From: Lachnospiraceae bacterium
Lineage (GTDB): Bacteria; Bacillota; Clostridia; Lachnospirales; Lachnospiraceae
Direction: 5' to 3'
DNA length: 38,406 bases
Assembly (NCBI GenBank): GCA_014804245.1
Contig: JAAVAE010000028.1
Location: 15,305 to 53,710, forward strand
Under the pieces are notes generated by a model that saw only the letters and a program-made list of their open reading frames with translations, was not told where the DNA came from and did not search any database. The number at the start of each line of letters is the position of its first letter. Position 1 is the first letter of the stretch. A program made the translations under genes and the position numbers. Of this stretch, positions 31,756-38,406 are shown in pieces.

Positions 31756-32478
31756 TCACTTATTTGTCATGCCTAAGTTGATAATATCAATATAATCATT
31801 CATACTCTTAAATTTCTGATAGTATAAATGATTCACATTCAGCTCGATTTCAATCTCATTTTTATTAAGCTTGTTGACAGCATCTTCTAAACTTCTGGCA
31901 GCCTGCAAATCAAATCCATCAATATTATAATATGCCAATGTAATATGAGGTGTAAAAGGATAACTTAATTTCTTTACGGTATCAAAAAGGGAATATAAAT
32001 CCATTAATCTACGGTATTCACTCTCATCGACCGGATACAATCCCAAAACTAAGCTGGTGTCAACCATATTGAAAATGTATTTACTTTTCATTTTTATTAT
32101 TTCTTTTTCCTGTTTTTGAATTTCTCCCATTTTTTCTATTACCTTGAGTTCATTCTCAAACAACTCCTCTGCCACATCCCGTAAAACCGGAGCATTACTG
32201 AGATCATGCAAAGTTACATGAAACGTATGTGGAACTAATCTTTCACAAAAGCATTCCGGAGCAGACTGATATAATAATTCCACATATTCCGCCAGTTTCT
32301 CTTTAACAATATCATCTAATGCAAAAACTATAGTGTCCCCATAAAAATTTCTAAACACATTATCTTTACCAACTTTTTGTGAGATTGATGGATTCCCCTT
32401 AAAAAGTTTGTTTCCGTAATTTATTTCCCTTTTCTCAAATGAATTGATTCTGTCTAAAAATTCCTGATATGTTTCCAT
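31756..32478 (-). CDS. 2H phosphoesterase superfamily protein (2'-5' RNA ligase-like)
   Basis: 240 aa with the two signature HxT motifs: FHVTLHD (about residue 89) and PHITLAYY (about 177). 2H enzymes open 2',3'-cyclic phosphates or 2'-5' linkages, mostly in RNA or nucleotides. The spacing of the motifs and lack of other domains fit a cytoplasmic LigT/CPDase-like enzyme. GGAGG lies before the ATG. It is not linked to the RNA-repair operon 25 kb away, though the chemistry is complementary. Substrate unknown. Confidence 0.8.
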   Translation of the reverse strand: METYQEFLDRINSFEKREINYGNKLFKGNPSISQKVGKDNVFRNFYGDTIVFALDDIVKEKLAEYVELLYQSAPECFCERLVPHTFHVTLHDLSNAPVLRDVAEELFENELKVIEKMGEIQKQEKEIIKMKSKYIFNMVDTSLVLGLYPVDESEYRRLMDLYSLFDTVKKLSYPFTPHITLAYYNIDGFDLQAARSLEDAVNKLNKNEIEIELNVNHLYYQKFKSMNDYIDIINLGMTNK

Positions 32479-32579
32479 AAAAGCAACCTCCTTCTTCTCA
32501 TTGCGACCGTTTAATTATCTTTCACTGCAACCACTATATATGCTGTACTTTTGAAAAATTTAACCATTCAACGCTTTCT

Positions 32580-33389
32580 CTAAGCCTGCAATAATCTCCC
32601 ATATGAGTTTCTAATTTCTCCGCCCGAAATCAAATACCTTTTCATATTCCTTTGTAGAGAAGTATTTTCAGGTAACGTTCTATAATTAGTCAATCTGGTA
32701 TTATACAGCCATTCAATAAATTCAGTATCCACTTCACCTTTATCATAAATTTCAAACCGTTTTTGAAAATTTATAATATTTGTTTCTTCACCTAACATTT
32801 CTTTAAGTTTGCTATCCAAAAGCCATGAATGACAATAATATTTTTTATCGGCGATTTCTGGATAACATTCTGCAAAAAAGATTCTTGCACTCTCTAACGA
32901 ATGATCGACTGCATGTGGCGAGAAATCAGCATTAGATGGAATGTGTAAATTTATAGCTATGTCGTTTTCAATATGTTTAATCTCATACTCCAACTCACCA
33001 ATTCTAAACAAATGACAACCGGCTTGTCGAGTTGTCCACCAGTATCTGTCGAAGTATAGTCTACCTGTTATTTTGAAAGTTTCATCAATAAAACGTGTGT
33101 AACATTTCATTGTGTCAAAGTAGATTTTATCGCTAATACCCTTTGCTTTATAAATATCATAAATATCCGCAGACGCTTTTAACATACAAGAAAGTATCTT
33201 GATCTTTTCCTCATCATCGCCAAGTATAACTTGGAGTTCAAGCCTTGCTTCTTCCATTTTCTCATACGCCAAAAAATCCTTCAGCTGTTTACCTACTATA
33301 TTAAAATCAAATCTGTTTGCAAAATCAAACACACGAGTTTTAATTTCAGACTGTATGGCTATTTCATTACATAGTTCAAACAATGTCAT
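32580..33389 (-). CDS. GNAT-like acyltransferase domain protein (NAT_N/GNAT_C type)
   Basis: 269 aa. The pattern WWTTRQAGCHLFRIGELEYE, followed by AINLHIPSNADFSP, ARIFFAECYPE, YYCHSWLLDSKLKEML and NIINFQKRFEIYD, is that of the two-part acyltransferase family with an N-terminal NAT_N helical part and C-terminal GNAT_C part. The enzymes are thought to be acyltransferases, but no substrate is established for this group as far as I know. GAGGTG precedes the ATG. Single gene, 90 bp after the serine hydrolase gene. Confidence 0.75.
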   Translation of the reverse strand: MTLFELCNEIAIQSEIKTRVFDFANRFDFNIVGKQLKDFLAYEKMEEARLELQVILGDDEEKIKILSCMLKASADIYDIYKAKGISDKIYFDTMKCYTRFIDETFKITGRLYFDRYWWTTRQAGCHLFRIGELEYEIKHIENDIAINLHIPSNADFSPHAVDHSLESARIFFAECYPEIADKKYYCHSWLLDSKLKEMLGEETNIINFQKRFEIYDKGEVDTEFIEWLYNTRLTNYRTLPENTSLQRNMKRYLISGGEIRNSYGRLLQA

Positions 33390-33473
33390 TCAAATACACC
33401 TCAATATTAGGGGAATTAACAAATGAAGATTTATTGATAGTCCCATTATACAATATCCCATTGAAAAAGCATA

Positions 33474-34772
33474 TTACCTTTTAATGTCCCAATTCCCGTC
33501 TATCTCTAAAAAGTCTTTTGCTATCTCTTTAGAAAACAGCAACCCACTGTCGCTATTTGTAAGAATAATTACATATTTATTCTGCGAAGGATATAGTACA
33601 AATAGACTCTGAAATCCGGGATTAATGCCTGAGTGCCAATAAGTTTCTCCTTTGCTTTCAGATTCTATGGCAATACCTAACCCCCAACTACTAACAGCAT
33701 CAATGTTCACAGCAGCAGAAAACATTTCTTTTACGGCTCCATCACTACTATAATATTCTTTTATTAGTTCCTGACAAAATATAGCCATATCTTCACTTGT
33801 AGATTTTAAGGTATATGCACAATTTGGTGCTTTTGCTACTATATCATTTGTAACTGGTATGCTAACAGGAATTGCAAATCCTAAACCCAAAATGAGAATT
33901 GCTTCTATTGGTATAATAGCATAAAAAATTTTAGTGTATTTTCGGGTAAGCAACAAAGATACTCCCATAAATACAAAACATACTCCAAAAGCAAACACTA
34001 CTTTTGATACCAAAACAAACAGAAAAAATGTATTCACAATACCAGCTATAATAAAACAAACAATCAGGCTGGTTTTATAGGAGAAAAATTGGGATTTTGT
34101 TATCTTCCTCATAACGAAAGCAGCCAATAAAAGTACAATAAACACTATAATAAAAACAGTGAATATATATATTACAACCGAAGATAAATTCATATAAGGC
34201 GTAACTGTTCTGATATGTTCAAAAGTGCTGTTTTTCATCCCCAAAGGATCAAAAACATAATATTTCGCTGCCTGTTCCATTGTCATACCACTGACACTTT
34301 CAATTACATTTTGTAGGTAAATATATCCCACTCCGGAATAACAAAATTTCTCACCGGGATCTGAATATATTTTCTTGTCAATGCCTAATTCAAAAGAAGC
34401 TGAAAAGCCTGCCGTATGACATAATAATTGTTTTAAAGTTATATCATATAATCTTTCATCATTGGTAAGTAGATCAGAATCTAAGAAAGATGCAATTTTG
34501 TCTTCAAGATCAAGTTTTCCCTCATCAACTAACTTTAAAGCGATATAAGCACTGAGCACCTTGCCATTGGAAGCAAGTTCAAATACAGACTTTTCATTTA
34601 TTCCATCACCATAATTCTGAAACATAATTTTATCGTTTTCATAGTAAGCAATAGAATATCTATTTATATCATAACTACTTGCCATCAGCTCAGTTTCCTG
34701 TGTGCCATGAACTGTAATTCCCATTAATAATCCAGATAAAATTATTATAAATGCTAACACTACTTTTTTCAT
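33474..34772 (-). CDS. Beta-lactamase-family serine hydrolase with internal membrane helices
   Basis: 432 aa. After a signal sequence (about 5-24) comes a class C beta-lactamase/D-Ala-D-Ala carboxypeptidase-like domain: the SxxK motif is S68-N-G-K71 (ELASNGKVLSAY), the Tyr motif Y145 (CYSGVGY), and the third motif is HSG in YWHSGINPG near the C-terminus. Between them, about residues 172-305, lie four hydrophobic segments (for example IYIFTVFIIVFIVLLLAAFV), so the catalytic fold is interrupted by a membrane insert. Probably a peptidase or esterase at the outer membrane face. Its start overlaps the TetR gene by 4 bp, so the two are coupled. Confidence 0.8.
   Translation of the reverse strand: MKKVVLAFIIILSGLLMGITVHGTQETELMASSYDINRYSIAYYENDKIMFQNYGDGINEKSVFELASNGKVLSAYIALKLVDEGKLDLEDKIASFLDSDLLTNDERLYDITLKQLLCHTAGFSASFELGIDKKIYSDPGEKFCYSGVGYIYLQNVIESVSGMTMEQAAKYYVFDPLGMKNSTFEHIRTVTPYMNLSSVVIYIFTVFIIVFIVLLLAAFVMRKITKSQFFSYKTSLIVCFIIAGIVNTFFLFVLVSKVVFAFGVCFVFMGVSLLLTRKYTKIFYAIIPIEAILILGLGFAIPVSIPVTNDIVAKAPNCAYTLKSTSEDMAIFCQELIKEYYSSDGAVKEMFSAAVNIDAVSSWGLGIAIESESKGETYWHSGINPGFQSLFVLYPSQNKYVIILTNSDSGLLFSKEIAKDFLEIDGNWDIKR
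33528..33576. repeat. 49-bp direct repeat, copy A (end of serine hydrolase gene)
   Basis: Codes YVIILTNSDSGLLFSK near the hydrolase C-terminus. It matches 36706-36754 at 48 of 49 positions (one C/T difference). Confidence 0.85.
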
Positions 34773-35458
34773 AAGTTACCTCTTTCATCATTTAGATTTT
34801 TTCCTAACAAAGACATGGTGCTAATATATAAACAATGAATCAAGCTTTTTTCATTAAAAGCAACACTTGATTTCGGTACACTTTTTCCCAAATAGCATTT
34901 GGAAAGAGTTACATCTCGTATAATGCCATCAAATGAAGCTATGATAAAAGCCAAAATGTCTTCTATTGGCATAACAGGCATGAAATATCCCCTCTCTGCT
35001 CCCGTTATAATAATTTTTGATACGCATTGGGTTAAATAGCCAAAGGTTGATGAAGTGGTTACATTTTTGTTAATCCGTTCATTCCGCTCTGGATTATACG
35101 CAAAAAATGTACTAAGTTCAAAAAGAACTTTATTATAACTTATCAGCATTTCAGAAAAATACTGTTCGGAAACCAAAAACAAATTGTGTAAAATAACATC
35201 CAATGAATTGCCGGATTCCATAATTTCATCTATTTGCTCAATGTAGTTTCCCTGTATATTTGCCTTGTCAATGAGCGCTGCAAGTACTAAATCAATGTTA
35301 TTAAAATATTTATATACTCCCCCCTGACTCATACCCGTTTCTGATACAATATCTGTCATTGTAATATCATAGGCTGGTTTCCGCTTACACACTGCAAATG
35401 CAGCGTCCAAAATTTGGTTTCTTTTGTTCTCTAAATATTCATTTTTAACTTTTGGCAT
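34769..35458 (-). CDS. TetR/AcrR-family regulator
   Basis: Start at the ATG at 35458 (MPKVKNEYLENKRNQILDAA), 9 nt after GGAG; the ATG at 35467 directly abuts that site. 229 aa: N-terminal HTH (about 12-58; VSETGMSQGGVYKYFNNIDL is the recognition region) and a helical ligand domain. It is coupled to the serine hydrolase gene (ATGA overlap) and has two matching operators at its promoter, so it represses its own operon; the inducer is unknown. Confidence 0.9.
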   Translation of the reverse strand: MPKVKNEYLENKRNQILDAAFAVCKRKPAYDITMTDIVSETGMSQGGVYKYFNNIDLVLAALIDKANIQGNYIEQIDEIMESGNSLDVILHNLFLVSEQYFSEMLISYNKVLFELSTFFAYNPERNERINKNVTTSSTFGYLTQCVSKIIITGAERGYFMPVMPIEDILAFIIASFDGIIRDVTLSKCYLGKSVPKSSVAFNEKSLIHCLYISTMSLLGKNLNDERGNL

Positions 35459-35478
35459 AGCATCCATCTCCTAAATTT

Positions 35479-35508
35479 TATAAAAACGACGTTGTTATCG
35501 TTTTTATA
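35479..35508. promoter_or_regulatory. TetR operator 1
   Basis: TATAAAAACGA (35479-35489) and its exact complement (35498-35508) around an 8-bp centre. It overlaps the -10 box of the tetR promoter and the start of transcription. Confidence 0.75.
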
Positions 35509-35534
35509 ATAGCATATTTTATTCTTGCCGGCAA
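35506..35534 (-). promoter_or_regulatory. Promoter of the tetR/serine hydrolase operon
   Basis: Minus strand TTGCCG (35529-35534), 17-bp spacer, TATTAT (35506-35511). Confidence 0.7.
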
Positions 35535-35542
35535 GAATAAAA
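35517..35542. repeat. 26-bp perfect palindrome in the tetR promoter
   Basis: Two 13-bp arms with no loop, centred at 35529/35530 (core CTTGCCGGCAAG). It covers the -35 box and differs in sequence from the two TetR operators on either side, so a second protein may bind here. Confidence 0.65.
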
Positions 35543-35560
35543 ACGACACCTTTATCGTTT
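35541..35560. promoter_or_regulatory. TetR operator 2
   Basis: AAACGA-N8-TCGTTT, the same half-sites and spacing as operator 1, just upstream of the -35 box. Confidence 0.7.
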
Positions 35561-35700
35561 ATTTTATCTCTTTCATCTTTTTCGCATAACAGTCTTGCAA
35601 AGTCCTAGAATAGCAGGCACTGCCTATGTCCGGACACATAGGCGAAATTCCCCATACTTCCCTGCCGTCCGTATGATGAAATTTCCATAGGGAAGTATCC

Positions 35701-35872
35701 CTAACCCTCTTTGGTTTTCTTTCCGTTTTTCTCTGTAAGTCCTTGACCTCTATCCGCAGATTTGCTAGCATCATCCATCACATCAATCATATCATTATCC
35801 GACTTCCTCCGTATCGTCATAATCAAGGACGCTTGGCGTACCGTTACAATATACAAGCGCTTTACTGCTCAT
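35701..35872 (-). pseudogene. Two short overlapping frames, probable decayed small gene
   Basis: A 25-codon ORF (35872-35795, MSSKALVYCNGTPSVLDYDD) has GGAGG 7 nt upstream but stops early. A second short frame (35790-35701, MIDVMDDASKSADRGQGLTE) begins 4 bp later in another phase. The two may be one frameshifted gene. A third frame reading 35774-35559 (71 codons) is open too but has no better support. The family is not recognised; the composition recalls small cargo genes of conjugative elements. The remainder of 35544-36121 holds only the terminator at 35912-35952. Confidence 0.3.
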
Positions 35873-35907
35873 GCTTTTTCCTCCATTCTTTGATGATTGG
35901 CTATAAC

Positions 35908-35952
35908 AAAAAAGGACTCTTCTCTAAAATTTACTTTTAGAGAAATGTCCTT
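35908..35952 (-). terminator. Terminator downstream of the MNT/HEPN pair
   Basis: AAGGAC (35952-35947, read on the minus strand) and CTCTAAAA pair with TTTTAGAG and GTCCTT (35917-35912), followed by four more Ts. Confidence 0.65.
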
Positions 35953-36121
35953 GTAGGTACAAATATCAGAATGTATCAGCACAACAATAAACGTACATGG
36001 GAGTATTATTTCGTATTATTCGTTTAAAATTTGTTGCACTTTTGTTGCAACAGCATGATAGCAGGTGCTTCAAACCCGCATAAATTGGTGTAAAATGGTG
36101 TAGTGGATGGTGTAGTACAAT

Positions 36122-36403
36122 CTATCTCTTTAATCGGTTTAGGCAATAAGCCTCTATCTGTTCAATCAGCTCTTTCGCCGTCATAATCTGTTCTTCTGCC
36201 TGTGCAATTTTTCTCCCAAAGTCTCTGGGAAAAATTTCTATCTTTACATAGTCCTTGTTAAAATTAGCCAATGTATCTTTATGCCGTTTATATGACTTCC
36301 CGTCTAATGCATGAACCGCCGATACTTCCCTTTTCAGCCAGTTCCATATAATTTCACCCCTTCCTTTTGTACATTCGTATAAAAAGGATAAACTCCAAGC
36401 CAT
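36122..36403 (-). pseudogene. HEPN-domain protein lacking its N-terminal half
   Basis: The C-terminal part, from about VSAVHALDGKSYKRHKDTLA through FNKDYVKIEIFPRDFGRKIA to AKELIEQIEAYCLNRL, matches the second half of HEPN domains (helix pair with SHKGVISLFNKHFVK-type sequence). The first HEPN helices are missing: the frame instead runs backwards into the MNT gene, which it overlaps by 70 bp in another phase. HEPN proteins are RNases or the partners of MNT nucleotidyltransferases in toxin-antitoxin pairs. Without the front half, including any N-terminal catalytic residues, this copy is probably inactive. Confidence 0.6.
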
Positions 36404-36675
36404 TTCTTAAAATGTGATTCACTCTTTGCAATGGGTTTAATATCCGTGTCATGCTCTTCGTTAAAATCATAAGTAGACCATGACAACTGTTTACGATACT
36501 GTTCAACCTCCATGTCTGTCAAATCTACCAGAATCATAATATCAATATCTGAATCAGGTCTAAAATCACCTCTGGCATAAGAGCCATACAAAATGACCGA
36601 CCTCAAACGTTCTCCATAAATCTTTCTTACTTCCTCCACGTATTGCCCAAGCAAATTATTTATCATGACTGGCAT
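36334..36675 (-). CDS. MNT-type nucleotidyltransferase (MNT/HEPN antitoxin-like)
   Basis: 113 aa. The minimal nucleotidyltransferase motif is complete: GSYARGDFRPDSDIDIMILV. The third Asp region follows in DTDIKPIAKSES. In MNT/HEPN systems this protein adds nucleotides to the HEPN toxin and silences it. Here the HEPN gene immediately downstream is truncated, so the enzyme has no obvious intact partner. An internally deleted relative is found at 26974-27142. The ATG at 36675 has AGG boxes upstream but no strong ribosome binding site; the ATG at 36666 (MINNLLGQ) is possible. Confidence 0.8.
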   Translation of the reverse strand: MPVMINNLLGQYVEEVRKIYGERLRSVILYGSYARGDFRPDSDIDIMILVDLTDMEVEQYRKQLSWSTYDFNEEHDTDIKPIAKSESHFKKWLGVYPFYTNVQKEGVKLYGTG

Positions 36676-36705
36676 AGCTTACCTGGCCTCTTTCCTACTA
36701 AAATG

Positions 36706-36754
36706 TTTAGAAAACAGCAACCCACTGTCGCTATTCGTAAGAATAATTACATAT
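36706..36754. repeat. 49-bp direct repeat, copy B
   Basis: Matches 33528-33576 at 48 of 49 positions. On the minus strand it still reads PYVIILTNSDSGLLFSKHFS, a stump of a second serine-hydrolase gene end, in the gap between the MNT gene and the DUF4143 remnant. Confidence 0.85.
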
Positions 36755-36778
36755 GGTGTTACTGTGAAACCTTTAATT

Positions 36779-37601
36779 TTAATATTCAGAACTGAGCAGG
36801 AAATCCGCTATGTGCATTGTCTTAATGCCCTCATAATTTCCTCCTGCAAATTCATCAATCGTGAGAATATATTTAGGATAATTATCGTGTATTTCAAGCA
36901 GACGGTCATACTCTCGTTTTTCCGTCTTTTCTGAACTGATTTCCTGCGTGACCTGAACATAGATTTTTTCATTTTGTCTTGTTGCCACGAAATCAATCTC
37001 ACCATCGCCGGTTTTACCCACATTGACGGCATATCCCCGTCGGCAAAGCTCCAAGTAAACGATATTTTCAAGGCTTGAAGCCACGCTGTCTGCGTTATAT
37101 CCGAGAACACTGTACCTCAGGGCAACATCAGCAAGATAGAATTTTTCCTGCGTTTTCAGGATCTCCTTTCCCTGCAAATCATACCGTGAGCAGCGATGGA
37201 GCAAATATGCCTTTTCGAGTTTTTCCAAATAGCTGTAGACCGTCTCATTGTCAAGGGATCGGCGTTCCGATTTCAGATAATCCGCAATCGACTTTGCAGA
37301 AAAGGTATTACCGACATTGTTAAAGGTATATTTTACAACACGCTCTAACTGGTCGATTTTCCTGATCTGATTTCGCTTTACGATGTCCGAAAAGATCGTT
37401 GAATTGTATATATCCCTGACAATCGTATAGATCTCATCCTGAGAATACGCTTGCAAATGGGTTGCCGGGAAACCTCCTGACCGGACATATTCTGTAAGCT
37501 CAGATTTTGGATCACCAACGGCGTACTCCTGTGAGTATCTTCACAAAGGGAGTGTCCACATAAGCCATTATTTTATCTACATACATAGGTCTGTAAATCA
37601 T
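36779..37601 (-). pseudogene. AAA/DUF4143 ATPase with its ATPase core deleted
   Basis: From the ATG at 37601 (GGAGG 11 nt upstream) the frame reads MIYRPMYVDKIMAYVDTPFV, KILTGVRR, where the family continues with the P-loop (CGKST). Here it meets W and a stop at about 37515. In another frame the C-terminal half follows: GDPKSELTEYVRSGGFPATH, then SDIVKRNQIRKIDQLERVVK and the DUF4143 nuclease-like part GEIDFVATRQNEKIYVQVTQ, ending at 36779. About 150-200 residues with both Walker motifs have been lost. The C-terminal portion (from 37456) could still be translated but without ATPase function. Such proteins are frequent in mobile or defence regions. Confidence 0.8.
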
Positions 37602-37621
37602 GATGACCGCCTCCGTCTATA

Positions 37622-37655
37622 AAGCAGTATACCGCAATTTTGCAGAAAGTTAATA
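37622..37655 (-). promoter_or_regulatory. Promoter of the DUF4143 remnant
   Basis: Minus-strand TTAACT-N16-TATACT about 25 bp ahead of the GGAGG. Adequate but not strong. Confidence 0.4.
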
Positions 37656-37776
37656 AGTTTTGCGATTACAAACTAGAAGACGGCAAATACCGTTCATCCA
37701 TGATGTGGTACTGCCGCCCTCTTATTGATGATGCGTTTTCTCCTTCCTAAATCCCGGTTTTCATCCTTGCTTCATC

Positions 37777-38406
37777 CTATTTCTGACGTTTAGAGATTGA
37801 CAGATAAAGCAGAAACCAAAGAATGCAGTGTACCATAAGAATAACTATGTCCCTGCCGGCAGTTGCCATACCGCTATTCGCCAGATCCATAATCCCCTCA
37901 AAAGTGGCGCTGGACGGAATCAGATAGCAGATGTATGAAACAACCTTGTTTCCTGCTGTCGTCAGATATTTCAACAGGGGAATTGCCATAAATACGATCA
38001 TGACAATTTTAATATAAACCACGCCTACCATCATCCCCTCTGAAATACGGCCAATAAACAGACCAATCAGCGCAGATACAAAAGCTGACAATACAATCAG
38101 CGCCAGCATGACCGCCGCCCCGGCAGGCGGAAGCCTGAAACAGAAAGCTGTCGCAATACCAGCGGACAAGCAGCCAAATATGAAACCAATGAAAATTTTC
38201 TGGATCACATATTGTCTGGATGTCATAGGCAGTATCTCATTGATCAGCGCAACCCCTTCTTCCTTTTCTGAAATAATATTCATGGCATTAAAGGTACAGC
38301 CCATGAACATCGCAACAATCAGTGTCATTCCAACAAAAATATATTGAAACCCTTCCAGCACATCCGGCCGTTCTAAAATCTGGACATCAGCCTGTGCTGC
38401 TGTTTC
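37777..38406 (-). CDS. ABC-2 type transporter permease, C-terminal part (runs off right edge)
   Basis: The frame is open to the window edge, so the start lies outside. The visible 209 residues begin ETAAQADVQILERPDVLEGF and contain six hydrophobic segments, with the cytoplasmic coupling segment MNIISEKEEGVALINEILPM, TSRQYVIQKI that is typical of ABC-2/NatB-like permeases. It would export a lipid, drug or peptide together with an ATPase, presumably encoded to the right. The 120-bp gap before the DUF4143 remnant holds a short imperfect hairpin (37682-37723) with no good T-run. Confidence 0.75.
   Translation of the reverse strand, partial: ETAAQADVQILERPDVLEGFQYIFVGMTLIVAMFMGCTFNAMNIISEKEEGVALINEILPMTSRQYVIQKIFIGFIFGCLSAGIATAFCFRLPPAGAAVMLALIVLSAFVSALIGLFIGRISEGMMVGVVYIKIVMIVFMAIPLLKYLTTAGNKVVSYICYLIPSSATFEGIMDLANSGMATAGRDIVILMVHCILWFLLYLSISKRQK

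Noticed and set aside
35559..35774. 71-codon minus-strand frame
   Set aside because: No ribosome binding site, Arg/Lys-rich and overlapping other short frames; mentioned only within the decayed small-gene entry.
36086..36114. Three copies of TGGTGTA, spaced 10 and 12 bp
   Set aside because: Irregular spacing, no integrase gene and no matching second site; not enough to call an attachment site or CRISPR-like array.
37682..37723. Hairpin CGGCA..TACC/GGTA..TGCCG and a 24-codon frame after the permease gene
   Set aside because: Stem is interrupted and has no T-run; the frame has no start signal. Neither a terminator nor a gene can be supported.
1..38406. CRISPR array, complete insertion sequence, prophage module or rRNA
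   Set aside because: No regularly spaced direct repeats, transposase, integrase, phage structural genes or rRNA-like sequence were seen.

Overview
The window looks like a chromosomal stretch of a gut-type Clostridia, most likely a Lachnospiraceae member. The evidence is low-to-moderate GC, strong GGAGG ribosome binding sites, TTGACA/TATAAT promoters, DUF6442/XRE pairs, AgrC/LytTR signalling and an RbsABC-type sugar cluster with a putative C-glycoside deglycosidase. Most genes lie on the minus strand. The species cannot be named from the sequence alone.

Left end (1-2400) is accessory: the start of an AbiEi-type antitoxin with a well-formed promoter and repeat operators, a frameshifted Nudix hydrolase, an orphan DUF6088 (AbiEi-like) gene, a small hypothetical gene and a small XRE regulator. 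An esterase (2604-3452) follows.

3461-6560 is an RNA-repair operon on the minus strand: rtcB (RNA ligase), an XRE regulator, a P-loop polynucleotide-kinase-like protein and a Thg1-family 3'-5' RNA polymerase. Between the regulator and the kinase gene lies an element that copies the D-arm and anticodon arm of tRNA-Tyr(GUA). Its 3' end runs into the kinase ribosome binding site. A leader ORF, a terminator-like hairpin and a palindrome precede rtcB. A complete AbiEi/AbiEii type IV toxin-antitoxin pair sits directly upstream (6617-8312). I regard this block as the most interesting part of the window.

8559-14260 holds an envelope-associated pair (LysM protein and DUF3298-like protein) behind four 11-bp direct repeats, a PAS-GAF-GGDEF diguanylate cyclase, and an AgrC-like kinase with a LytTR regulator. 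Matching direct repeats spaced 21 bp precede both the cyclase gene and the kinase/regulator operon, so the regulator probably controls both.

14764-26515 is a sugar/glycoside catabolic locus in three transcription units: (i) DUF6379-like beta subunit, TIM-barrel alpha subunit, solute-binding lipoprotein, RbsA-like ATPase, RbsC-like permease and SnoaL-like protein; (ii) an AraC regulator fused to a GH39-like domain; (iii) a TIM-barrel isomerase/epimerase and two Gfo/Idh/MocA oxidoreductases. Together they suggest import, 3-oxidation and C-C or C-O cleavage of a plant glycoside.

26516-38406 is mixed: relics (MNT nucleotidyltransferase, MNT/HEPN, AAA/DUF4143 ATPase with an internal deletion, a 49-bp gene-end duplicate), an ECF sigma factor fused to a membrane anchor and external domain followed by two lipoproteins, an XRE/DUF6442 operon, a 2H phosphoesterase, a GNAT-like protein, a TetR/serine-hydrolase operon with clear operators, and the C-terminal part of an ABC-2 permease at the right edge.
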